From: Flavitalea sp964606315
Lineage (GTDB): Bacteria > Bacteroidota > Bacteroidia > Chitinophagales > Chitinophagaceae
Assembly: GCA_964606315.1 (NCBI GenBank)
Contig: CAZSFY010000012.1
Span: 1-64,000 of the forward strand
DNA length: 64,000 nucleotides
Direction of reading: 5' to 3'
Shown piece by piece: positions 26,981-35,100 of this stretch. Each line of letters begins with the position of its first letter. The first letter of the stretch is position 1. Position numbers and translations under genes: made by a program. The notes beneath the pieces are model-generated. The model did no database searches and was not told the origin of the DNA. It saw only the letters and a program-made list of their open reading frames with translations.

Positions 26981-27063
26981 TTGACAATGGACAGTTGATA
27001 GTTGACAGTTTTGGGCCCTGTCCGCCTCCACTGTCCACTGTCCACTGTCCACTGCTCACTCTC
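26981..27063. repeat. Heptamer repeats arranged as an imperfect hairpin
   Basis: The left arm (26981-27008) is four 7-base units: TTGACAA, TGGACAG, TTGATAG and TTGACAG. The right arm (27029-27063) is five: CACTGTC three times, then CACTGCT and CACTCTC. The right-arm unit is close to the reverse complement of the left-arm unit, so the two can pair around a loop containing GGGCCC. It lies between the 89-bp array and the PTPS gene. It could be a palindromic repeat element of a dispersed family. Confidence 0.75.
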
Positions 27064-27127
27064 CCTTGCAAGTTCCGGTTTTATTGGCGGTTTTTGGTTA
27101 TTCCCGTGATTTTGCGTGCTAACATGT

Positions 27128-27135
27128 TAACTTTG
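27128..27135 (+). promoter_or_regulatory. Probable -7 promoter element for the pterin genes
   Basis: TAACTTTG matches the TANNTTTG consensus and lies 20 bases before the start codon of the first PTPS gene. The nearest TTTG upstream (27111-27114) is only 13 bases away, so the -33 box is not well placed. Confidence 0.45.
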
Positions 27136-27155
27136 CAAAAATTTTACAGACTTTC

Positions 27156-27566
27156 ATGGTTTACCTAACCCGCCAGGAGCATTTTAACGCGGCACATAAA
27201 CTATATAATCCTGCCTGGAGCAGGGAAAAGAATGAGGAGGTGTTCGGAAAGTGCGCCAATGAAAACTGGCATGGACATAATTACGATCTTTACGTAACAG
27301 TAAAGGGGAAACCCCACCCCGACACTGGCTTTTTATTTGATGTTAAACAGTTAAGCATCATTATAAGGGAACATATAATAGAGAAGCTCGATCATAAGAA
27401 CCTGAATATGGATGTGGATTTTATGAAGGGAAAAATGTGTTCCACTGAAAACCTGGCCATAGGAATATGGAACGAACTGTTGCCGCATATTCCAGCGGGG
27501 GTACAGTTGCACTGTATTAAACTTTATGAAACACCCAGGATATACATAGAATATTTTGGTGAATAA
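27156..27566 (+). CDS. 6-pyruvoyl-tetrahydropterin synthase-type enzyme, copy 1
   Basis: A 136-residue T-fold enzyme. The zinc ligands are in HFNAAH and WHGHNY, and the probable nucleophile Cys lies in FGKCANENWHGH. The C-x5-HGH spacing is that of animal 6-pyruvoyl-tetrahydropterin synthase; QueD proteins of the E. coli type use C-x3-HGH. LDHKNLNMDV and STENLAIGIW also match the animal-type enzymes closely. It should act on 7,8-dihydroneopterin triphosphate, made by FolE encoded two genes on. A role as QueD for queuosine cannot be excluded, since queE is in this genome. It is followed by a paralogue 11 bases later. Confidence 0.85.
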   Translation: MVYLTRQEHFNAAHKLYNPAWSREKNEEVFGKCANENWHGHNYDLYVTVKGKPHPDTGFLFDVKQLSIIIREHIIEKLDHKNLNMDVDFMKGKMCSTENLAIGIWNELLPHIPAGVQLHCIKLYETPRIYIEYFGE

Positions 27567-27577
27567 AAAATGTTGAA

Positions 27578-27994
27578 TTGTCAAAAAAAGTAGCGGTATA
27601 CAGAAAGGAACATTTTAATGCAGCCCATAGGTTGTTTAATCCCTTATGGAATGCTGAAAAAAACAGCGAGGTTTTTGGCAAATGCAGCAACCCCAATTTT
27701 CACGGGCATAATTACGAACTTGTCGTAAGGTTAACCGGTGAACCTGATCCGATAACAGGTTTTGTTATGGATATGAAAGCGCTGAGCGACATTATCAGAA
27801 AACATGTTATTGCCCGTTTCGATCACAAAAATTTAAATCTGGATACGGAATATTTTAAGGACACCAATCCTACTGCTGAAAATATTTGTATAGCGATATA
27901 TAAAATATTAAGAGACCATATAGATGAAAAATTAGACATGCAGGTGAGGCTTTATGAGACAGAAAGAAATTTTGTTGATTACCCGGTGACATAG
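27578..27994 (+). CDS. 6-pyruvoyl-tetrahydropterin synthase-type enzyme, copy 2
   Basis: A 138-residue paralogue of the preceding gene, about half identical by eye, and also with HFNAAH, FGKCSNPNFHGHNY (C-x5-HGH), FDHKNLNLD and PTAENI. All catalytic residues are kept, so both copies should be active. The only good in-frame start is a TTG at 27578. It lies 11 bases after copy 1 and 23 bases before folE. A tandem pair suggests divided labour, for example one enzyme for tetrahydropterin and one for 6-carboxy-tetrahydropterin (queuosine), but the sequence does not show which does what. Confidence 0.83.
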   Translation: MSKKVAVYRKEHFNAAHRLFNPLWNAEKNSEVFGKCSNPNFHGHNYELVVRLTGEPDPITGFVMDMKALSDIIRKHVIARFDHKNLNLDTEYFKDTNPTAENICIAIYKILRDHIDEKLDMQVRLYETERNFVDYPVT

Positions 27995-28017
27995 ACATAA
28001 TAATTAAGTTATAGATA

Positions 28018-28614
28018 ATGGCATATAAAAAAACAGAGCATTTCGATGAATTGGTAACAACCGGTTTAATGGATAGTTATACACAAACGCTCAAACTGCT
28101 TGGAGAAGATCCCTCAAGAGAAGGGTTGATTAAAACACCTGAACGAATGGCCAGGGCTATGCAATATCTTACTCATGGCTACCAGCTAAATGCTATTGAT
28201 ATATTGAATTCAGCTAAGTTTCATGAGGATATCAGTGAGATGATCGTTGTAAAAGATATTGAGGTATATAGCATGTGTGAACATCATATGCTTCCTTTTT
28301 TTGGAAAGGCGCATGTTGCTTATATTCCTAATGGATGGATCACCGGGTTGAGTAAGATTGCCAGGGTGGTGGATGTGTTTGCCAGGCGGCTGCAGGTACA
28401 GGAGCGACTCACAACGCAGATACTTGAATCTATAAAAGAATCATTGCAACCCCTGGGAGTGGCAGTGGTGATAGAAGCGTCCCATTTATGTATGATGATG
28501 AGAGGGGTTCAAAAACAAAACTCAGTGACCACCACTTCTGCTTTTTGGGGGGAATTTGAAAAAAATGAAACCAGAAGTGAATTCACTAAACTAATATCTT
28601 CGCGCTTACATTAA
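28018..28614 (+). CDS. folE: GTP cyclohydrolase I
   Basis: FolE opens the GTP ring to make 7,8-dihydroneopterin triphosphate, the precursor of folate, biopterin and 7-deazaguanines. This 198-residue protein has the family motifs GEDPSREGLIKTPERMA, the zinc-binding CEHHMLPFFGKAHVAYIP and SHLCMMMRGVQKQ, with zinc ligands Cys/His/Cys intact. Length is normal for the bacterial enzyme. It directly follows the two PTPS genes, so the three form a pterin gene set starting from one promoter. Upstream positioning of PTPS is unusual relative to the pathway order but common in such clusters. Confidence 0.96.
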   Translation: MAYKKTEHFDELVTTGLMDSYTQTLKLLGEDPSREGLIKTPERMARAMQYLTHGYQLNAIDILNSAKFHEDISEMIVVKDIEVYSMCEHHMLPFFGKAHVAYIPNGWITGLSKIARVVDVFARRLQVQERLTTQILESIKESLQPLGVAVVIEASHLCMMMRGVQKQNSVTTTSAFWGEFEKNETRSEFTKLISSRLH

Positions 28615-28744
28615 TAATTACTACCTAAATTGTATGAGTGACGTGATAATGAAGTGGATAGCTTTTTAAGTGGTAAGTCCACCCATCTGCTAAAGTATCT
28701 GTATGGCGGACAGGTCAGATAAATAAAAAAACAAAGATATACTG

Positions 28745-29632
28745 ATGAAACACGCATTCGTATTCCCAGGCCAGGGTTCCCAGTTTTCGGGCATGGGAAA
28801 AGATTTCTATGAAAACAATGCTTTTGCTAAAAAGTTATTTGAGCAAGCCAATGAAATCCTGGGTTTTCGTATTTCAGATATCATGTTCTCCGGAACGGAT
28901 GAAGACTTGAAACAGACAAACGTAACACAGCCGGCTGTTTTTCTACATGCAGTGATAGCTTTTAAGTGTGTGGAACATATCAGACCCGATATGGTGGCTG
29001 GTCATTCCTTAGGAGAATTTTCTGCTTTAGTAGCTAATGGCGCTTTGTCTTTTGAAGATGGATTAAAACTGGTATCCATACGTGCCCGTGCTATGCAAAA
29101 AGCATGTGAAGCCACTCCTTCCACCATGGCTGCTATTTTAGGGTTGGCAGATGAGAAAGTAGAAGAAATTTGTGCTACAGTAGCTGATGAAACGCAGGAA
29201 GTAGTAGTGCCTGCTAACTATAACTGTCCGGGTCAGATCGTTATCAGTGGTTCATTAAAAGGTATCGAAGCGGCTTGCGAAAAGTTAAAAGCAGCGGGAG
29301 CCAAAAGAGCACTAGTGCTTCCTGTTGGCGGCGCTTTTCATTCCCCTCTAATGGAACCTGCACGCCAGGAATTGCAAACTGCTATAGAAAAAACAACATT
29401 TTATCAACCTTCCTGCCATATCTACCAAAATGTAGTGGCTAAAGCGGTATTTAGTCATGAGGAGATTAAAAAAAATCTTGTAGACCAGCTCACCGGACCG
29501 GTAAAATGGACACAAACCATACAGGCTATGATTGCCGATGGGGCAACCAAATTTACCGAAGTTGGTCCGGGTAAAGTTTTACAGGGACTGATCAATAAGA
29601 TCAGCAAAGAAGTAGAAACAGGCGGAGTTTAA
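28745..29632 (+). CDS. fabD: Malonyl-CoA:ACP transacylase
   Basis: FabD loads malonyl groups onto acyl carrier protein for fatty-acid synthesis. The 295-residue protein has the start FVFPGQGSQFSGMGKDF, the nucleophile motif GHSLGEFSALV, the substrate arginine in SIRARAMQKA and the catalytic His in GGAFHSPLM. All are intact and length is normal. A 130-base gap without a clear terminator separates it from folE. An SDR gene follows after 11 bases. fabH lies a little further on but on the other strand, so this is a loose fatty-acid neighbourhood. Confidence 0.96.
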   Translation: MKHAFVFPGQGSQFSGMGKDFYENNAFAKKLFEQANEILGFRISDIMFSGTDEDLKQTNVTQPAVFLHAVIAFKCVEHIRPDMVAGHSLGEFSALVANGALSFEDGLKLVSIRARAMQKACEATPSTMAAILGLADEKVEEICATVADETQEVVVPANYNCPGQIVISGSLKGIEAACEKLKAAGAKRALVLPVGGAFHSPLMEPARQELQTAIEKTTFYQPSCHIYQNVVAKAVFSHEEIKKNLVDQLTGPVKWTQTIQAMIADGATKFTEVGPGKVLQGLINKISKEVETGGV

Positions 29633-29643
29633 AGTTTATCGTT

Positions 29644-30402
29644 ATGTCTTCTATTGCACTTATTACCGGAGCCACAGCGGGCTTTGGTAAAGCTATTGCC
29701 GAAAAATTTGCTAAGGAAAAATATAATATCATTATTACCGGCCGGCGAAACCAATTGCTTCGTGAAGTGTCCGCTGAAATAAAAAGCAAATATGCTGTTG
29801 AAGTATTACCCTTAAACTTCGATGTTCGCCAAAGAGAAACTGTTTTTGCAGCGATAAGTGAGTTGCCCGCTGAGTGGCAGCATATTGATGTATTGGTGAA
29901 CAATGCGGGTCTTGCTTTAGGAAGAGATTATTTTGATGAGGCAGATATTGATGACTGGGATACTATGATCGACACAAACGTCAAAGGATTATTGTATGTT
30001 TCGAGAGCGGTACTGCCGTATATGATAAAATCGGGTAAGGGGCATATTATTAATATAGGTTCCATCGCTGGTAAAAATGTGTACGATCGAGGCAATGTGT
30101 ATTGTGCTACCAAACATGCCGTTCAGGCTATTTCACAGGCTATGCGGATGGATATGCTTCGCCATAAGATAAAAGTCACTGTGATCCATCCCGGCGCTGC
30201 TGAAACTGATTTTTCACTGGTTCGTTTTAAAGGTGACCAGGATGCTGCCAAAGCTGTCTATAAAGGATTTACTCCTCTGTATGCAGAAGATATTGCTAAC
30301 GCTGCTTTTTACTGTGCCAGTACCCCACCTCATGTTTGTGTTAATGAAATGGTGATCACTGCCACAGCACAGGCAGATGCTTTTTATTTATATAAGGAAT
30401 AA
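29644..30402 (+). CDS. Short-chain dehydrogenase/reductase (YdfG-like)
   Basis: A 252-residue classical SDR. The cofactor motif is TGATAGFGKAIAEKF (TGxxxGxG), then the NNAG motif, the catalytic Ser in NIGSIAGK and the YCATKHA (Y-x3-K) active site. Its sequence resembles YdfG-type NADP-dependent 3-hydroxy-acid/serine dehydrogenases. A sepiapterin-reductase-like role is an idea suggested by the nearby PTPS and folE genes but is not shown by the sequence. It starts 11 bases after fabD, so the two are probably in one transcript. Confidence 0.88.
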   Translation: MSSIALITGATAGFGKAIAEKFAKEKYNIIITGRRNQLLREVSAEIKSKYAVEVLPLNFDVRQRETVFAAISELPAEWQHIDVLVNNAGLALGRDYFDEADIDDWDTMIDTNVKGLLYVSRAVLPYMIKSGKGHIINIGSIAGKNVYDRGNVYCATKHAVQAISQAMRMDMLRHKIKVTVIHPGAAETDFSLVRFKGDQDAAKAVYKGFTPLYAEDIANAAFYCASTPPHVCVNEMVITATAQADAFYLYKE

Positions 30403-30517
30403 GTTCAGGATAGGAAAGATGCTTCTGTTTTTGTAATGCAAATGTCTTCGTATGATGGTAAACGGTACCCTTAATAAAATCTTCAGGGAAAGGGTAGGTA
30501 GGCTAGGCAATAAAAAT

Positions 30518-31510
30518 TTAATAAGCCCATTTAACTAGAGTAGCGCCCCAGGTAAACCCACCACCAAAAGCAGCCAGCACCAGGTTATCTCCTTTTTTTA
30601 ATTTGCTTTCCCATTCCCATAAGCACAATGGAATAGTAGCAGCAGTAGTATTACCATAGCGCTCAATATTCAGCATCACTTTTTCTGCCGGTAGACCCAT
30701 ACGTGATGCAGTAGCATCAATAATTCTTTTATTGGCCTGGTGAGGAACCAGCCAGGCTATATCGTCGCCGGTCAGATTGTTTTTTTCCAGCAGACTGGCG
30801 CTTACATCGGCCATACCTTTCACTGCAAACTTGAACACTGTTTGTCCTTCCTGGTAAATATAGTGTTGCTTGGAAGTGACTGTTTCAATACTGGGAGGAT
30901 TAAGTGAACCTCCTGCTTTCATATGAAGAAAAGAGACGCCACTGCCATCAGATTTTAGTATGGAGTCGAGTATGCCATAACCATCAGTGTTAGGTTCCAG
31001 TAATACTGCACCTGCACCATCACCGAATAATATACTCGTAGTGCGATCGCTGTAGTCAACAATAGCGCTCATTTTATCGGCGCCCACAACAACCACCTTT
31101 TTAAACCTCCCACTTTCTATAAACATAGCCCCTGTTGAGAGTCCGAATAGGAAGCCCGAACAGGCAGCTTGCAGATCGAACCCCCACGCGTTGATAGCTC
31201 CGATTTTATCGCAAATGATGTTGGCTGTTGCAGGAAAAACCATATCGGGAGTAACAGTGCAGCAGATCAGGCAGTCTATTTTAGACGGATCAATACCTCT
31301 TTTTTTACACAACTCAAGCACTGCCGGTGCGCCCATATCTGAAGTGGCTTTCCCTTTACCTTTTAATATTCTTCTCTCTTTAATGCCGGTTCGTGTTTGG
31401 ATCCATTCATCATTGGTCTCTACCATTTTTTCAAGATCCGCATTCGTTAACTTATCATCGGGTACATAACCACCCACCGCAGTGATGGCAGCAGTAATTT
31501 TTTGAGTCAT
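30518..31510 (-). CDS. fabH: 3-oxoacyl-ACP synthase III
   Basis: FabH condenses an acyl-CoA starter with malonyl-ACP to begin fatty-acid chains. The 330-residue protein carries the Cys-His-Asn triad: Cys in LQAACSGFLFGL, His in LVPHQANKRI and Asn in ERYGNTTAATIP. The N-terminus (ITAVGGYVPDDKLTNADLE) and ETNDEWIQTRTGIKERR are typical. It is divergent from ruvA, with 56 bases between start codons that hold probable -7 elements for both genes. In Bacteroidota several FabH paralogues are common; whether this is the essential one is not known. Confidence 0.96.
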   Translation of the reverse strand: MTQKITAAITAVGGYVPDDKLTNADLEKMVETNDEWIQTRTGIKERRILKGKGKATSDMGAPAVLELCKKRGIDPSKIDCLICCTVTPDMVFPATANIICDKIGAINAWGFDLQAACSGFLFGLSTGAMFIESGRFKKVVVVGADKMSAIVDYSDRTTSILFGDGAGAVLLEPNTDGYGILDSILKSDGSGVSFLHMKAGGSLNPPSIETVTSKQHYIYQEGQTVFKFAVKGMADVSASLLEKNNLTGDDIAWLVPHQANKRIIDATASRMGLPAEKVMLNIERYGNTTAATIPLCLWEWESKLKKGDNLVLAAFGGGFTWGATLVKWAY

Positions 31511-31535
31511 TCTATTGGATATATTATAAAGGGAG

Positions 31536-31543
31536 CAAAAGTA
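31536..31543 (-). promoter_or_regulatory. Probable -7 promoter element for fabH
   Basis: The minus strand reads TACTTTTG, a TANNTTTG match, about 25 bases upstream of the fabH start. No TTTG -33 box is seen at the usual spacing. Confidence 0.4.
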
Positions 31544-31553
31544 CGCTTTTCCT

Positions 31554-31561
31554 TATTTTTG
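31554..31561 (+). promoter_or_regulatory. Probable -7 promoter element for ruvA
   Basis: TATTTTTG matches TANNTTTG and ends five bases before the ruvA start codon. Transcription would begin at or very near the ATG, so the message would be nearly leaderless. A -33 box is not evident. Confidence 0.4.
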
Positions 31562-31566
31562 CCGCC

Positions 31567-32154
31567 ATGATCGCTTTTTTAAGAGGCAATTTTGTAAAAA
31601 AATCACCTACCGCCGTTATCGTGGATGTTAACGGTGTGGGATATGAATTGCTGATAAGCCTTAATACCTACACGTCTATTGCCCACCTCGAGCAAGGACA
31701 GTTGTTCACTTACTTTCATGTGCGGGAGGATGCTCAACTGCTTTTTGGTTTTGCCGATGAGTCAGAGAAGGAACTCTTTATACAGCTTATCACCGTTTCC
31801 GGCGTGGGTGCTTCGACTGCAAGAATGATACTGAGTTCCATGAAACCCGCTGAACTTTCACGTGTTATTACACAGGGTAATGCCAGACAACTGGAAAGCG
31901 TAAAGGGCATCGGTAAAAAAACGGCGGAAAGAATAATTCTTGAATTAAAAGATAAACTGGGAAAAATACAGGAAAGCGGTACAAATAATTCCGGCATCAC
32001 AGGCAATACGGTAGAGAATGACGCGTTAAATGCTCTCATCGCCCTTGGTATTGCCCGACTTACAGCAGAACAGGCATTAGCCAGGGTCAGAAAATCTAAT
32101 CCCGACCTCACGAAAATTGAAGACCTTATCAAGATGGCCTTAAAAAACATTTGA
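31567..32154 (+). CDS. ruvA: Holliday junction branch migration protein RuvA
   Basis: RuvA binds four-way junctions and recruits the RuvB motor. The 195-residue protein has the N-terminal OB domain (MIAFLRGNFV…VDVNGVGYELLIS), two helix-hairpin-helix motifs (LITVSGVGASTARMIL and SVKGIGKKTAERIILELK) and a C-terminal RuvB-binding domain (DALNALIALGIARLTAEQAL). Length is normal. It is immediately upstream of sprA, on the same strand with a 45-base gap; ruvA next to sprA is a recurring arrangement in Bacteroidota as I recall it. It shares a divergent intergenic region with fabH. Confidence 0.96.
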   Translation: MIAFLRGNFVKKSPTAVIVDVNGVGYELLISLNTYTSIAHLEQGQLFTYFHVREDAQLLFGFADESEKELFIQLITVSGVGASTARMILSSMKPAELSRVITQGNARQLESVKGIGKKTAERIILELKDKLGKIQESGTNNSGITGNTVENDALNALIALGIARLTAEQALARVRKSNPDLTKIEDLIKMALKNI

Positions 32155-32199
32155 CCTATTTGAGAAGACCTCTACTTAAAAAATTTTGCCGTAATCCAA

Positions 32200-35100
32200 T
32201 TGATCCGGAAACTGACTATTTTCCTAAGAGCTACCATTACGCTGCTTATTGCACTCATCATGCATTTATATCCTGGTACCCTAAAGGGTCAACAGGGTGA
32301 TACCAGTGCTGTCGGGCAGCAAAGCGATACGCTCAAATTTCCTATTACCGACAGGCGCGGTGACAGGTATTCTGATTTCCGGCCTAACCCCTTCGATCTC
32401 AAAACTCCTTCAAATATTTCCGATTCGGTAGTATATGACCCGGAAACCCGGCAATACTATGTTATAGAAAAAGTGGGTAGCTTCTATTACCGCAAACCTA
32501 CCTATATCACTTTCGATGAGTTTATGTCTTTACAGGGCCGCGACCAGGAAGCGGAGTATTTCAGCCAGCGCCGTAATGTACTCTCCGGTCTCAACTATAA
32601 ACTTCCACGAAACAAACTATCGGCGACAGAAAACCTTTTTAACCGGATATTCGGGACAGGTAAAGTGGAAATAAAACCCCAGGGCGATGTAAACCTGATT
32701 GCGGGTTACCAGGGACAGAATATCAAGAACCCGGCCCTGCCCGAAAGAGCCAGGAAAAACGGCGGGTTCGATTTTGATATGAATGCCAACCTAAGCGTAG
32801 TGGGAAATATCGGAAGCAAGCTCAAACTTCCTATCAGCTATAATACATTGGCCAATTTTGATTTTGAGAACCAGCTTAAACTCGATTATACAGGTACTGA
32901 TGATGAGATCATCAAAAGGATAGAAGCGGGAAATGTTTCTTACACGTCAAAGGGATCTCTGATAGCCGGAGCGCAATCACTATTCGGTATTAAGACTCAA
33001 TTGCAATTTGGAAAATTATTTGTGACGGGTGTATTGGCTAACCAGCGGGCACAGCGCCAGTCGGTGGGCGTTTCGGGAGGTTCCACTACTTCAAGGTTTG
33101 AGTTTAAGGCACATGACTATGAAGAAAACCGTCACTTCCTGCTAGGCCAGTATTTTTATCACAACTATAATAAGGCGATGAGCCAACTGCCGGTAGTTAA
33201 TTCCCAGGTGCAGATCATGAGAATTGAAGTGTGGGTAACGAACCGGAATGGCTCAACTACCGAAACAAGGGATGTGGTTGGATTGATGGATCTGGCCGAA
33301 TCCAATCCGTACCTCTCGGCCAATCCTAACATGGGAGCGTATAAGACTACACCTAACGGTTTGCCGGATAACGATGTCAACTTTCTATACCGCAATATCG
33401 TTAACGATCCCACGAGCAGAAATCCCTCGACGATCACTACCAAACTATCATCGATGGGATTGAGAGCTGTGCAGGATTTTGAAAAAACATTTGCCCGCCA
33501 GTTGAACCCGGGTGAATTCTACTTTAATCCGCAAGTAGGTTTTATTTCTCTTAACCAACCCTTACAGCCCGATGAAGTGCTGGCGGTAGCTTTCCAGTAC
33601 ACCTATAACGGTCAGGTATATAAAGTAGGGGAGTTTTCACAGGATGTTCCACCCGATACGACTTCGCTGCAAGGGGGTACGCAAAAAGTACTGTTCCTGA
33701 AATTGCTGAAAGCCACTTCTCAAAGAACCGTATTGCCGCTGTGGGATTTGATGATGAAGAATGTCTATTCTCTCAAATCGAATGACGGAACTTATATTTC
33801 CAGTATTCAGCCGGGTGATTTTAAACTCAACATCCTGTACGAAGAACCTAGTCTGGGTCAAAAAAGATTTCTTCCCGAAGAAACACCTCAAAGTTCACTG
33901 CCTCTCTTAACCTTGTTGAATCTTGACCGGCTTAACGCCCGAAATGATCCCTTACCGGATGGGGTATTCGACTATATAGAAGGATTTACTGTGCGGTCGG
34001 ACCAGGCAAGAATTATTTTTCCTTTCCTGGAACCTTTTGGCCGCGATCTGGATAGCGTGGCCTTTAATGGAGCTACACAAGAGATGAAGCAGAAATATGT
34101 GTATTATCCGCTTTATGATACGATCAAGGAGATAGCCAAAACTTACGCTAACCTCGACCGGTACATTATTAGCGGAACGGCTAAAGGACAATCGACATCC
34201 GATATACAACTCGGCGCTTTTAATGTGCCACCCGGTTCAGTTACCATTTCTGCCGGTGGACAGGCACTGGTGGAGAATGTGGATTATATCATCGATTACA
34301 ACCTGGGTACGGTTAGAATTCTAAACCAGGGTATTATCACTTCAGGTGTTCCGGTAAATGTCCAGTTTGAAAACAATGCAGGGTTTGGTATTCAGCAGCG
34401 CAACTTCCTGGGCATACGCCTCGATTATTTGGCCAAACAAACGGCGCGTGAAGCGTTGACTATCGGAGCTTCAATGGTCCGTTTGGGTGAGCGTCCTTTC
34501 TTTACCAAAACAGGTTATTCTGAAGATCCTATTAGAAATACTATGTACGGACTGGATTTCAGTTATCGTACCGAAGTACCCCGTTTGACAAGATGGCTCG
34601 ATAAGCTGCCTTTTTACAATACTACCGAAATGAGTACCATCACAGCTTATGGAGAAGGTGCAGTATTAAAGCCAGGTCACCCCAGGCAGATTGGTAAAGG
34701 AAATGAAGGCCTGATTTTTATTGATGACTTTGAAGGATCACGTAATGCTATCGATTTGAGATTTCCGCTGGTAAGCTGGGGACTGGCTTCTACGCCTGCG
34801 GGAAATGGTATGTTCCCCGAAGCAGATCTGACAGGCGATCTTTCCTATGGATACAATCGTGCAAAACTCGCGTGGTATAATATTGAACCAGTATTGCAGG
34901 ACAGAAGAAATTCCAATAATCCCATTGACGGTGAGTTATTGAATAATCCCAGTGTGCGCCAGGTAAGAGTAACTGAGATTTACCCTAACAGAACGCCCGA
35001 CTTCGGACAGGCACAACTTGTTACTTTCGATATGGCCTATTATCCCACCGATATAGGTCCCTATAACTACGATGCACGTCCGAGTAGTGTTACTGCCGAT

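Noticed and set aside
26685..26984. Repeat-encoded protein (open frames across the gap)
   Set aside because: The unit is 89 bases, not a multiple of three, so the frame shifts each copy, and the frame runs through N bases.
27156..27994. Both PTPS genes called simply queD
   Set aside because: The C-x5-HGH spacing matches animal-type pyruvoyl-tetrahydropterin synthase better, so I left the symbol empty.
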